From assembly GCA_003161255.1 (NCBI GenBank), contig PMOQ01000019.1, forward strand, positions 89,065-153,064: a stretch of DNA of 64,000 nucleotides, written 5' to 3'. The stretch is from Acidimicrobiaceae bacterium (GTDB lineage Bacteria; Actinomycetota; Acidimicrobiia; Acidimicrobiales; RAAP-2). A model generated the notes under the pieces. The model was not told the origin of the DNA. It did not search any database and saw nothing but the letters and a program-made list of their open reading frames with translations. A program made the translations under genes and the position numbers. Shown one piece after another: positions 25,483 through 34,196 of this stretch. The first letter of the stretch is position 1, and the number at the start of each line of letters is the position of its first letter.

Positions 25483-26571
25483 ATGAGGGAGGCGTTCCAG
25501 ACGAAGGCACGGCGTTTTCCGAAGCAATGGGAGGATTGCTCTCCCGAGTGGATGACCTCGGTCATCGCCAACCATCACCCGGGCGCTCAGGTCCAAGACG
25601 TCACGGTGATCGGGCGGGATGACGGTACCAACCGTCGGGCTCGACTTGGTCTCACCTACGCGTCCGGCTCGGGGCCACCCACGGTCTTCTTGAAGGCCAG
25701 CGACGCTGCCCATCGCCTTGTCCATCTCCGCAACGGCAACCTCTTCGGAGAAGCCCGACTCTTCGCAACGAGGGTTCCGTTGGCCGTCGAACACCCGCTC
25801 GCATACAGGGCGATCGTCCGTCGAGCCCACATGGACTTCCTCATCGTCATGGAGGATCTGACCCATCGCGGTGCGGATCCCCGCGATGCCACACGGCCGA
25901 TGACCGTTGACCAGGTGGCGCGCGGACTGCGAGGATTGGCAAGCTTGCACAACCAGTACCGGGGCTTGTCAGGAAAGACTCATCCGAAGCTCGGTTGGGT
26001 GAAGACCTGGAAGCCGACGGAAGGATGGCAGGTGGGGTTGAAGAAGCGCATCCCCACCGGCCTGGAGCGCGGCGCCGCGGAGCTTCCCGAGGAGGTGACG
26101 AAGCGGTCGGCCGAGGAAATCGTCCGCATCTGGGCGCAATACGTGACCACGCTCAGCAGGGGGCCGATGACGTTGCTGCACGGAGACGCCCATATCGGCA
26201 ACACCTACGTCCTGCCGGACGACAACGTCGGGTTCCTCGATTGGCAGGTCGTCCGGAGAGGGGAGTGGTCCCAAGATGTCGGGTACTTCTTGATCAGTGC
26301 GCTGAAGGAGGATGATCGACGCAGCAGCGAAGCCGACCTCGTCGAGGAGTATCGGAAGGCGCTCGACGGTCCGAGCGACCAAATTCCGTCGGCGTCAGAG
26401 GCGTGGTTGCGCTATCGAGCGACGCCGGCCTACGGGCTGGCGATCTGGCTCTCGACCCTCGGAACCGACGGCTGGCAACCGCGAGAGGTTTCGATGGTCC
26501 TCGCGCAACGATACGCGAGCGCCTTTGTTGAGCTCGAGACCATGTCCGCCCTCGAGGCTCTTGACGCTTGA
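25483..26571 (+). CDS. Aminoglycoside phosphotransferase-like kinase
   Basis: A 362-residue protein of the APH/choline kinase-like superfamily. MTLLHGDAHIGNTYVL contains the catalytic loop Asp and Asn, and VGFLDWQ the metal-binding Asp. An N-terminal lobe with FLKASDAAHR follows the kinase pattern. Relatives of this type in catabolic clusters are often annotated as phosphotransferases or acyl-CoA dehydrogenase-associated kinases of unknown substrate. Resistance to an antibiotic is not implied. It lies 63 bases after LivF on the same strand and is probably the last gene of the importer operon. Confidence 0.8.
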   Translation: MREAFQTKARRFPKQWEDCSPEWMTSVIANHHPGAQVQDVTVIGRDDGTNRRARLGLTYASGSGPPTVFLKASDAAHRLVHLRNGNLFGEARLFATRVPLAVEHPLAYRAIVRRAHMDFLIVMEDLTHRGADPRDATRPMTVDQVARGLRGLASLHNQYRGLSGKTHPKLGWVKTWKPTEGWQVGLKKRIPTGLERGAAELPEEVTKRSAEEIVRIWAQYVTTLSRGPMTLLHGDAHIGNTYVLPDDNVGFLDWQVVRRGEWSQDVGYFLISALKEDDRRSSEADLVEEYRKALDGPSDQIPSASEAWLRYRATPAYGLAIWLSTLGTDGWQPREVSMVLAQRYASAFVELETMSALEALDA

Positions 26572-26746
26572 GCGGTGAAAGCGCTGGGGCGTGCTTTCCC
26601 CGAATGGTGCGCCACACACTGTGCCCGGGCCGCGGACCCGAGGAGAGCGTGGCCGCCGCACCCGGAGAACCGCACTAGCGCCCTCGCCGCCGAACGGACC
26701 GGTCGACCGGGGATGTGTGACCGGTCCAGCAGCTCGACCTGGCGCT

Positions 26747-27871
26747 CTACCCCTCGGCAAGCGCTCCCTGGAGCGTGGCGCCATAGGTCACCCCGATGTC
26801 TCCGCCGGCGTCGTGGCGCTGGAGTTCGGGAAGCACCTCGGAGACGAACAGGTCGAAGCAGGCCTTCGTCTCTTCGGGTGGCATGCCACCGAAGGAGAGA
26901 GGGACCACCAGGGCCCCGGCGTCGGTCCGCCGGACGTAGTCCAGCAGTTTTTCGGTTACCTGCTCGGGCGTGCCCCACACCTGCAGGTCGGCGAGGAAGC
27001 TGTTGAACCGCTCCAGCCCGTGCTTGGCGATGTTGTTGGCTAGCGCGCCGTAGTACTCGTAGCCCTCGATCTCCGCGAACCCGACATTGTCGAATTCGTA
27101 GTGCTCGACCGTCGAGCGAGCCCAGCGCTGCAGATAGACGTCCCGAAGCCGCTGGGCCGCTTCCTGGTCGCGGCTCACGCCGGCGACCACGACCAGGACC
27201 GGCTTGGGCGCCTCCACCCCGTTGATCTCCAAGAAGCGCTTGCGATACGCGGCCAGCTCCGCCTCCGCGGTCTCCCACGGCTTTTGGGCGATCACCATTA
27301 ACCCGACCCCCAGGCGGGCCATCAGCTCCATCGACTCGGGCGAGACGGCTGACGCGAACGTCCGGCCCTTGAAGCTGCCGCACGGGCGCGGTCGGATCGG
27401 GGTGCGTGCCTGCTGGTACAGCTCGCCGTCGGACTCGATGTAGCCAGTCTCAAGCGCCTCGAGGATCGCCTCGGTGTACTCGGTGAACCGCCGACGCGAC
27501 TCACCCATCTCGACCCCGAAGCCGTTGAACTCGACCCGGCCGAGACCCCGGCCGATCCCGAGGATCGCCCGCCCTTCGGAGAGTTGATCGAGCACCGAGA
27601 AACTCTCCACCACCCGCACCGGGTCGTGCCACGGAAGGACCGTCACCATCGTGCCGAGCTTGACCCGCCGCGTCTGCCCCGCAACCCACGCGAGGAACAT
27701 CGGAGTCTGCGAAGTGAGCTGGTAGTCCGAGAAGTGGTGTTCTGACGCCCACACCGAGTCGAAGCCGGCGTCCTCGGCCCGAGCGGCCAGGGCCAGCTCC
27801 CGGTGGTACGCCTCACCGTCGGTGACCTGGCCATCCAGGTTCGCGAACTGTAGACCTAGTCCAATGTGCAT
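26747..27871 (-). CDS. Luciferase-like (LLM) flavin-dependent oxidoreductase
   Basis: A 374-residue TIM-barrel LLM enzyme. Recognisable parts are AEDAGFDSVWASEHHFSDY near residue 33, LGTMVTVLPWHDPVRV and SEGRAILGIGRGLGRVEF. Use of FMN or F420 cannot be told from the sequence alone. It would catalyse a monooxygenation or hydride transfer on a pathway intermediate. It ends convergently with the phosphotransferase gene (175-base gap). It lies downstream of the AMACR-like and SDR genes on the same strand. A weak TGAGCG-containing palindrome overlaps the start codon. Confidence 0.88.
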   Translation of the reverse strand: MHIGLGLQFANLDGQVTDGEAYHRELALAARAEDAGFDSVWASEHHFSDYQLTSQTPMFLAWVAGQTRRVKLGTMVTVLPWHDPVRVVESFSVLDQLSEGRAILGIGRGLGRVEFNGFGVEMGESRRRFTEYTEAILEALETGYIESDGELYQQARTPIRPRPCGSFKGRTFASAVSPESMELMARLGVGLMVIAQKPWETAEAELAAYRKRFLEINGVEAPKPVLVVVAGVSRDQEAAQRLRDVYLQRWARSTVEHYEFDNVGFAEIEGYEYYGALANNIAKHGLERFNSFLADLQVWGTPEQVTEKLLDYVRRTDAGALVVPLSFGGMPPEETKACFDLFVSEVLPELQRHDAGGDIGVTYGATLQGALAEG

Positions 27872-28011
27872 GAGCGCTTACTCTACTACTACCTCGAGGC
27901 CCGTGCTGGCGCCGCTGGCTGAGGCGCCGACGCCGCGCCGTGGTCGGATTTCGGGGGAATGTGCCGGCCAGCTCGTCGCCCGAGAGCGCGCCGTCGGGGG
28001 ACCGTGAATGC

Positions 28012-29166
28012 CTATCGGATCGCCTCGGCGGCCCGAAGCCTGGCGATGTCCTCACCGGAGAACGCCCAGTCCGAGAGCGCCTCGTCCGTGTGCTGGCCCG
28101 GCCGGGTCGGCGGTCCCGTGACCGTTGGGACGGTCCGGCTGAAGCGCGGGGCCGGAGCCGGTTGGACGACGCCAGCGAGCTCGATGAACGTCCTTCGCTC
28201 GCGGATGTGCGGATGCTGCGGAGCCTCGTCGGGACCGAGTACCGGCGCGAAGCAGGCGTCGGTGCCCTCAAGCAGCCCGCACCACTCGTCCCGGGACCTC
28301 GTCTTGATCACGGCGGCCAGACGCCGCTTCATCGATGGCCACGAGTCCCTGTCCGACGGATCGGGAACCGGGCCGCCGCCGTCGACATCGTCGGCCAGCC
28401 CCGTGATCCGCAGCATCTCCTCGCAGGACGTCGGATCAATGGGCCCAAGCGAGATGTAGCCGCCGTCTGCCGTTTCGTAGACCTCGTAGAACCAGGCCCC
28501 AGTGTCGAGCAGATTGGTGCCCCTCTCGCCCCATTGCCCCGACGCTCGAAGGCCGTGCATCATCCCGGCCAGCAGCGCCGCGCCATCGACCATGGCCGCG
28601 TCGATCACCTGGCCCTTCCCGGACCGGGAGGCCTCGACAATCCCGCAAACGATCCCGAAGGCCAGCAGCATGCCGCCGCCTCCAAAGTCCCCCACGAGGT
28701 TGAGCGGTGGTACCGGCGGCCCCCCGATCCTCCCGATCATGGACAGGGTGCCCGAGAGGGCTATGTAGTTGATGTCCCGGCCGGCCGCGGCGGCATACGG
28801 CCCGGTTTGACCCCAGCCCGTCATGCGCCCGTAGATGAGCTTCGGCTGCCGAGCCAGACACTCGTCGGGGCCGACGCCCAGCCGTTCGGTCACTCCGGGG
28901 CGAAATCCCTCAATCAGTGCGTCCGCCTGTTCGACCAGGCGCAGCACCGCCTCCCGACCCTCCGGACGCTTAAGATCGACACCAACCGACCGGCGACCCC
29001 GGCCGCCGACGTCCCAAAACGGTGGGGCCGCGCCGTCACGAACAGCATCGGCCCGGTCGACACGAAGCACCTCGGCGCCCATGTCCGACAGCATCATGGC
29101 GGCGAACGGACCGGGACCGATGCCGGCCAATTCGATGATCCGATAGCCCGTGAGCGGACCAGCCAC
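28012..29166 (-). CDS. AMACR/CaiB-family CoA enzyme with catalytic His replaced by Arg
   Basis: A 384-residue relative of alpha-methylacyl-CoA racemase, started at a GTG with a GGGAGGAG ribosome site. The catalytic segment reads GWGQTGPY...[12 protein letters not shown] and [10 protein letters not shown]. In AMACR/MCR the motif is AGHDINY, with His (122 or 126) and Asp (152 or 156) 30 residues apart. Here Asp160 is retained, but Arg130 (codon CGG) takes the His place. It may epimerise in one direction only, bind a different acyl-CoA, or act as a CoA transferase. The upstream SDR gene is on the same strand, 52 bases away. Confidence 0.88.
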   Translation of the reverse strand: MAGPLTGYRIIELAGIGPGPFAAMMLSDMGAEVLRVDRADAVRDGAAPPFWDVGGRGRRSVGVDLKRPEGREAVLRLVEQADALIEGFRPGVTERLGVGPDECLARQPKLIYGRMTGWGQTGPYAAAAGRDINYIALSGTLSMIGRIGGPPVPPLNLVGDFGGGGMLLAFGIVCGIVEASRSGKGQVIDAAMVDGAALLAGMMHGLRASGQWGERGTNLLDTGAWFYEVYETADGGYISLGPIDPTSCEEMLRITGLADDVDGGGPVPDPSDRDSWPSMKRRLAAVIKTRSRDEWCGLLEGTDACFAPVLGPDEAPQHPHIRERRTFIELAGVVQPAPAPRFSRTVPTVTGPPTRPGQHTDEALSDWAFSGEDIARLRAAEAIR

Positions 29167-29218
29167 AGCGGCTCCTCCCGTTATCGCCGACCTTGCGCCC
29201 TCGGTCGATCGACCGGAG

Positions 29219-29977
29219 CTATTTGGGTGCGAACCGTTGACCGGCGTCGAGGCGGATGGTGGACCCGTTGAGCATTGGGTTCTCGACGATGGCGACAACC
29301 AGTCGGCCGTACTCCTCCGGCCTGCCCATCCGCTTCGGGAATGCGGCGTCCTTGGTCAGGACCTCTGCGAACTCCGAAGTAATGCCACTCGTGATGCCGG
29401 TGCTGAAGAGGCTGGGAGCGATGGTCACGACGCGGATGCCGAGCGAACCCAGGTCCCGGGCCATCGTGAGCGTCATGCCTGCGATGCCGGCCTTGGAGGC
29501 CGAGTAGGCAACCTGCCCGATCTGGCCTTCGAATGCCGCGATCGAGGAGGTGTCGATGATGACGCCGCGTTCACCATCGTCGGGCTCGTTCTTCGACATG
29601 TGGTGCGCCTCTAGTCGATTGAGGTTGAAGGTGGCGATGAGATTGAGCTCGATCACGCTGCGGAAGTCGGCCAACGGATGCGGCCCGTCCCTACCCAGAG
29701 TGCGTTTGCCGATGCCCCCGCCGGCCGTGTTCACAGCGATGTGCAGGCTCCCGAGGGCCTGAACGGCGTCGGCCAACGCTGTCTCAACCGCTGCCTCGTC
29801 GGTCACGTCGACCGGATGGAACGACCCGCCCAGACCCGTCGCAACCTCTTCGCCAGCGGAGGTCGGCAGGTCCAAGATCGCGATCGACGCGCCGTGCGCG
29901 CGCAGCAGCTCCGCCGACGCTCGCGCCATTCCCGACGCGCCGCCCACGATGACCGCACCCCTTCCATCGATCTGCAC
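29219..29977 (-). CDS. Short-chain dehydrogenase, 3-hydroxyacyl-CoA dehydrogenase type 2-like
   Basis: A 252-residue [13 protein letters not shown] is the cofactor loop, and LDLP marks the NAD-specific Asp. NTAGGGIG and [19 protein letters not shown] complete the active site. The EGQIGQ-YSASK arrangement is typical of HSD17B10-like enzymes that oxidise 3-hydroxyacyl-CoA. A GTG with an AAGGGGGG upstream stretch gives the start; the frame is open upstream. It is probably co-transcribed with the AMACR-like gene that follows, giving a racemase/dehydrogenase pair for branched acyl-CoAs. Confidence 0.85.
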   Translation of the reverse strand: MQIDGRGAVIVGGASGMARASAELLRAHGASIAILDLPTSAGEEVATGLGGSFHPVDVTDEAAVETALADAVQALGSLHIAVNTAGGGIGKRTLGRDGPHPLADFRSVIELNLIATFNLNRLEAHHMSKNEPDDGERGVIIDTSSIAAFEGQIGQVAYSASKAGIAGMTLTMARDLGSLGIRVVTIAPSLFSTGITSGITSEFAEVLTKDAAFPKRMGRPEEYGRLVVAIVENPMLNGSTIRLDAGQRFAPK

Positions 29978-30172
29978 AGCGCCCCCCTTTATCGTTGCTC
30001 GCCGTTGGCCGCCCGGGTACGGGCTAGCACCGGTTGCACTACCTGGCCAAGTCGCGGGTCTCTGCCGGCCCGCGCGGCTTGCCGAACGACTCGTCTCGTT
30101 GCGGTCGAAGGTGCGGTCGTTCAACCCGTTTCGGTGCGATGGTCCCCGTCGCCCAACGCGAGCGAAACTGCT

Positions 30173-31369
30173 CTAGGCGAGGCTCGGGACGAGCAAGTCT
30201 TCCAATTCGAAGCCGACCCGGTCGATGTGCGGCTGGAGGACGGCCCGGTCGAAGCCGTAGAGCTGGGCGGCATTGTCGAAGAGGATCTTGCGCGCATCCT
30301 GTTCGGTGACGCTCGGATCCCTCGTCAAGGCGGCGACCTTGTCCATGGTGCCGGGGAAGATCGACTCGAAGTGCGGGTAGTCGACCCCGAACATGGCCGC
30401 CTCCGCGCCGATGTGGAAACCCTGCAGCGGACGCTGGTCGGCGTCCTTGCCCACCAGCTGTTCGATCGGGATTTGCCTGGGATCGAAGGGCGAGACACCG
30501 ATGAAGCAGTTGGTGCCGATGTACTCGCTGGCCGGCCGGCTGACCGTCCGCTCCCGCTTCAAGGACCGGGCGAAGGCCATCCAGTCATCCGTCCCGGCCA
30601 AGGTCTGGTCCATGTGGGCGATCGCCGCCGTCAAGAAGAACACCTGGGTCTCGATGAACGACACCTTCAGATCCGAGAACCGGTCGAACACCCCGCCGGC
30701 GATCAGCTGCCACAAAGAGCGCGACGAGAAGAACGCGTTTTCCACCGAGATCGTGATGATCGACGCAAAGCCGGGCGGGCTGTAGGCCGGAAGGCCGGCC
30801 CCGCCGTGCTGGCTGATCGGCAGTCCGACGTCTTGGATGGCGGCCCAGATCGGGTCGAGTGCCGGATCGAAGAAGAACGTCCCTCCCGGGTTGAGCGGGG
30901 GCATCATGATCCCACCGAGGCCGTGCTCTTTGGCCCACACGATGTCGGCGACCGCCTGGTCGATGTCGTCGAAGGAGACCACCGCCTGACCGGCCCGGCG
31001 TCCCGGGGCCTCGGCGCAGAAGTCAACCAGCCAGCGGTTGTAGGCCCGGCGGCCCGCCGCGGCCAGCTCGGCGTCCATCGCCCGTCCGGCATCCTCGAGC
31101 CGATTCACCTGGAACGGCTGGCCGTTGGGAAAGAGCACCTCGGCCACCACCCCCTGGCCCTCCAAGGACTCCAGTCGGCGGCCCGAGTCCCACTGGGCGT
31201 CGAACCCGAACTCCGGATTCAAGTTGCCGGCGTCGGGCACCCCTGCGTCCTCGGCCGCCTGCACCGATGCGTCGTACTGCTCGAGGTACTTCTGCTCGAT
31301 GTACTGGCGATAGCCAGCCCGAGAAGCCTTGACGTGGCCATCGACCGAGATGATCGCTGTTCGTCCCAT
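30173..31369 (-). CDS. Amidohydrolase_2-family enzyme, DGHVKASR type (copy 1)
   Basis: A 398-residue TIM-barrel protein that begins MGRTAIISVDGHVKASR after a GGGAGGGACCC site. It keeps PISQHGG in the middle and MFGVDYPHFESIFPGTM near the C terminus. Paralogues at 56399-57670 and 57730-59028 share the same N-terminal motif, the VLFPNGQPFQ strand and the WAKEHGLGGI strand. Family members are metal-dependent hydrolases or decarboxylases; the substrate is unknown. It lies upstream of the SDR and AMACR-like genes on the same strand, about 195 bases apart. Confidence 0.85.
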   Translation of the reverse strand: MGRTAIISVDGHVKASRAGYRQYIEQKYLEQYDASVQAAEDAGVPDAGNLNPEFGFDAQWDSGRRLESLEGQGVVAEVLFPNGQPFQVNRLEDAGRAMDAELAAAGRRAYNRWLVDFCAEAPGRRAGQAVVSFDDIDQAVADIVWAKEHGLGGIMMPPLNPGGTFFFDPALDPIWAAIQDVGLPISQHGGAGLPAYSPPGFASIITISVENAFFSSRSLWQLIAGGVFDRFSDLKVSFIETQVFFLTAAIAHMDQTLAGTDDWMAFARSLKRERTVSRPASEYIGTNCFIGVSPFDPRQIPIEQLVGKDADQRPLQGFHIGAEAAMFGVDYPHFESIFPGTMDKVAALTRDPSVTEQDARKILFDNAAQLYGFDRAVLQPHIDRVGFELEDLLVPSLA

Positions 31370-31507
31370 GGGTCCCTCCCTCGCCGTCATCAGGTTGCCG
31401 ATACGTTCACGCAGCGTGCGGCGGGTCTTGGCAGACCCTGCCATCGTCGGCCTCCCCTGTCAACAATAGGCGCGCCGGCTGCGAGGTCGAACTCGGAGCC
31501 CCACGAT

Positions 31508-33019
31508 TCAACCGGGGTCTGCGCGGTGCACGACCGCCCCCGCCGCGACCGTGGCGAGCACCGTCGGTGATCCGCTGGCCAATGAGTCGTCCAGCGGCTC
31601 GGCCAGGACCACGAGGTCGGCCGGCCCACCACATGTGACGACCCGCCGGCGGCCCGGTCGTTCGGGTTCGCCGCAAAACAGCGCGAACGCCCGTCGCGGC
31701 GCAATCCGCTCGGCCGGCCCAATCCGCTGCCCCGCCGCCGTCCGCCGGGAGGCGGCGACCCCGATGACGGACCAGGGATCGTCGGGTCCGAACGGGGCAT
31801 CGGTACTGAGCGCGAGTGGGATCCCGGCGTCGAGCAACGACCCCAGCCGCCACAGGTCGGGCACATCCTGGCTGGCCACGTCGGCGAGGTAGCGGTCACC
31901 GCGTGCGTGGAGGAACCCGGGCTGGGTGACCACGATGAGGCCGAGATGCCGCAACGCAGGGATCAGGTCCACGCCGATGACGGACCCGTGCTCCATTCGA
32001 TCGCCCGGCACCGCCCCCGCTTCCGAGAAAGCTGCCACCGCGAGGGCCGCCTGCGTCCGCGTCACGCAGTGGATCGCGACCGGGCTGCCCGAAGAGTGGG
32101 CACGGCCAATGCGGGTGACCAGCTCGTCGAAGGTCGGCAGGCGGTCGTCGTCGAGCACGACCTTGACCGGTCCTGAGGTGATAGTCGCGGGCCACACTGG
32201 ATAAGCCGGCGAATCGGGGTCCGGTCTCGGCATCGTGGTGCCGGAGGCCCCGGAACCGTCGGCCGGACGAGGACCGAGTGTGTCCGGGCCGACCATGAGA
32301 TGCAGGCGTTGGAGGATCACCCCGCTGGTGCGGGCGTCGATAAGGGCATCGAGCGAAGCGTGATCCTGGTCGGGCGTCGCGTCGGTCAAGCCGGTGACCC
32401 CGAATGAGGCAGCTCTCCGGCTGATCGCGCCGAGGTCGGGGGGCGGAGCACACCCGAGGGCGGCGAGACGCTTCCGCAACCAAGCATCGGCGCGCCAGAG
32501 CCGCCCGGTCGAACGGCCCGCAGCGTCGAGTTCGAGGGGCGCGCCGGCAGGAGGCGGGTCCAGCCCCAGGGTTTCCAAGGCCCGGGAGTTCAAGATCCAC
32601 AGCGCCCCGCTGCGATGCTGGATCCGAGCCGGGCGGTCCGGAACGAGCCGATCGAGCGCGGCGCGATCAAGGTGGCCGGCGACCGATTCGTGGTAGCCGA
32701 TCGCACGGATCCAGGTGCCGGGGGCAGCCCGGAGGCGCCTCGCCAGGCCGTCGAGCGAGTTGACCGCCGGTGGCCCGACATCGACCGACCCCGCGGCGGC
32801 CGCCCATGCCCACAGGTGCACGTGGTGGTCGTGAAGACCCGGGAGGATCGGCCCGCCCCGGCCGTCGACCGTCTCGTCGCCCGGCCGTTGCGCGATGCGC
32901 GGCCCGATCTCGTCAATGCGCTCGCCGACGATCCGCACGTCGACGATCTCCCCGTTCGCGGCTGGCTGCCCCTCGTCCGAAACGGGGTCCACCACGACCC
33001 CACGGATCAGGACGGCCAC
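31508..33019 (-). CDS. Amidohydrolase_3 (YtcJ-like) family protein
   Basis: A 503-residue metal-dependent hydrolase of the composite-domain type. HDHHVHLW near residue 64 carries the His-x-His metal site. VKVVLDDDRLP, PVAIHCVTRTQ and DRMEHGSVIG follow in the usual order, with STDAPFGPDDPW holding the catalytic Asp near residue 410. The protein may cleave an amide or ester, but substrates of this group are rarely known. It starts at a GTG that overlaps the stop of the CaiB-family gene by 13 bases. The two are therefore probably one transcription unit. Confidence 0.85.
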   Translation of the reverse strand: MAVLIRGVVVDPVSDEGQPAANGEIVDVRIVGERIDEIGPRIAQRPGDETVDGRGGPILPGLHDHHVHLWAWAAAAGSVDVGPPAVNSLDGLARRLRAAPGTWIRAIGYHESVAGHLDRAALDRLVPDRPARIQHRSGALWILNSRALETLGLDPPPAGAPLELDAAGRSTGRLWRADAWLRKRLAALGCAPPPDLGAISRRAASFGVTGLTDATPDQDHASLDALIDARTSGVILQRLHLMVGPDTLGPRPADGSGASGTTMPRPDPDSPAYPVWPATITSGPVKVVLDDDRLPTFDELVTRIGRAHSSGSPVAIHCVTRTQAALAVAAFSEAGAVPGDRMEHGSVIGVDLIPALRHLGLIVVTQPGFLHARGDRYLADVASQDVPDLWRLGSLLDAGIPLALSTDAPFGPDDPWSVIGVAASRRTAAGQRIGPAERIAPRRAFALFCGEPERPGRRRVVTCGGPADLVVLAEPLDDSLASGSPTVLATVAAGAVVHRADPG

Positions 33020-34110
33020 ATCGGTCCCAGGGGTTCAATCGATTCTGATGTCCCGGCACGGGCGACCGCCGCCGCGGCGCCGGCAAGTGCCAGATCGATC
33101 AGATGACCGCCGCCGGCCGCGAGCGAACGAAGCACCGCCGCCGCTCCGAACAACCCGGTCACGGGATCGGCGACGGCGTCGGCGCAGAAGACGGGCTCTC
33201 CGGTATCGTTCTTCGCCGTGAGCCCGCCGGCCACCGCTGCGTCGTCCCCGAAGGCGATCCAGTTGGCCCCCGGTCCCCGGCGCCCGTACCCGGTGATGCT
33301 CAACCAGACCCGCCCGGACTTCGGTCGAACCTGTTCCGGACCCGAACCGAGTTGCTCGAGGGCTCGGGGGCGGGATGCCTCGATCACCACATCGGCCGCC
33401 TCGACCAGTTCGTGCAGCTGGGCTCTGCCGCGTGCCGAGGACAAGTCGACGACGACGTTGGACTGTTCGTCCGGGTGGAGGTGGCGATAGAAGTCGGGTG
33501 TGCCCCGGGCTCCATCCGGCCGCGCAGCCGACTCGACCTTGGTGACCGGGGCGCCGGCGTCCGACAGGACCCGTGCGCTCAGCGGTCCCGCCCACAGCGA
33601 CGAGAGGTCGACCACCTGTAGTTCTGACAGGTCGGGCACGTCGCGCGATGGCCATCGTCGGGTGGCCGACAGCGGGACCGGCGTGTCCGGTGCCATCGAA
33701 TCGAACTGGGCTGCGGCCATGTCCAAGAGGCGGGCCCGCCGCACCGCGTTGGCTCCCGGCCGAGCCCCGACCCAGCAGCCCAAGGCCGCCCAGGGATCCT
33801 CGGCAACGGGGCCCTCCACGAGTGCCGGCAGCGCTTCGAGGTCCCAAGGTCGGGCCAAGCTGATGGCGATCCAACCGTCACCGCTGCGGAGGATCCGGCA
33901 GGCGCCGCTTGCCGAGCAACGCCCGCTCGGCCACCCTCCGAGGAGTCGGCCACGGACCGTCAGTTCGTGGTGCCAGTCGAGATGCCCTGCTCGGCGGGCC
34001 GACACCGTTCGGCCGTTGATCTCGTCGGTGACTGTCTGTAGAAGGCGAGCCTGCGGGTGGGCCAATATGGGTTCGCCCGCGGAACCGGCATCGTTCGGTC
34101 CAATGGGCAT
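33007..34110 (-). CDS. CaiB-type CoA transferase with permuted segment order
   Basis: A 367-residue protein. In standard CaiB enzymes the chain opens with the nucleotide-fold segment LxGLRVLDLSxxxAGP. Here the matching segment, LSELQVVDLSSLWAGPLSA, is at about residue 161. The first 150 residues (GRCSASGACRILRSGDGWIAIS) resemble the usual C-terminal part of the family (DG.W..L...). The nucleophilic Asp seems kept in VADPVTGLFGAAA (D315). The whole looks like a circularly permuted CaiB. It overlaps the amidohydrolase_3 gene downstream and is divergent from a similarly arranged enoyl-CoA hydratase. Confidence 0.75.
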   Translation of the reverse strand: MPIGPNDAGSAGEPILAHPQARLLQTVTDEINGRTVSARRAGHLDWHHELTVRGRLLGGWPSGRCSASGACRILRSGDGWIAISLARPWDLEALPALVEGPVAEDPWAALGCWVGARPGANAVRRARLLDMAAAQFDSMAPDTPVPLSATRRWPSRDVPDLSELQVVDLSSLWAGPLSARVLSDAGAPVTKVESAARPDGARGTPDFYRHLHPDEQSNVVVDLSSARGRAQLHELVEAADVVIEASRPRALEQLGSGPEQVRPKSGRVWLSITGYGRRGPGANWIAFGDDAAVAGGLTAKNDTGEPVFCADAVADPVTGLFGAAAVLRSLAAGGGHLIDLALAGAAAAVARAGTSESIEPLGPMWPS

Positions 34111-34166
34111 GGCGGCGACGCTAATGGCCGGCTCGGAAGAGCGACCGCAGACGGACTGGGCGGTTC

Positions 34167-34191
34167 GTCGAGCCCTCGCCGTAGGCTCGAC
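34167..34191. promoter_or_regulatory. Inverted repeat GTCGAGCC-N9-GGCTCGAC before the enoyl-CoA hydratase gene
   Basis: Perfect 8-base arms with a 9-base spacer. The right arm ends 5 bases before the ATG of the hydratase and about 57 bases from the start of the divergent CaiB-type gene. In mRNA it could hide the ribosome site of the hydratase; in DNA it could be an operator for both genes. Either role is inferred. Confidence 0.5.
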
Positions 34192-34196
34192 AAGCC

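Noticed and set aside
25483..26571. Aminoglycoside resistance gene
   Set aside because: Only the general kinase motifs are shared; position in an importer operon points to a catabolic or unknown substrate.
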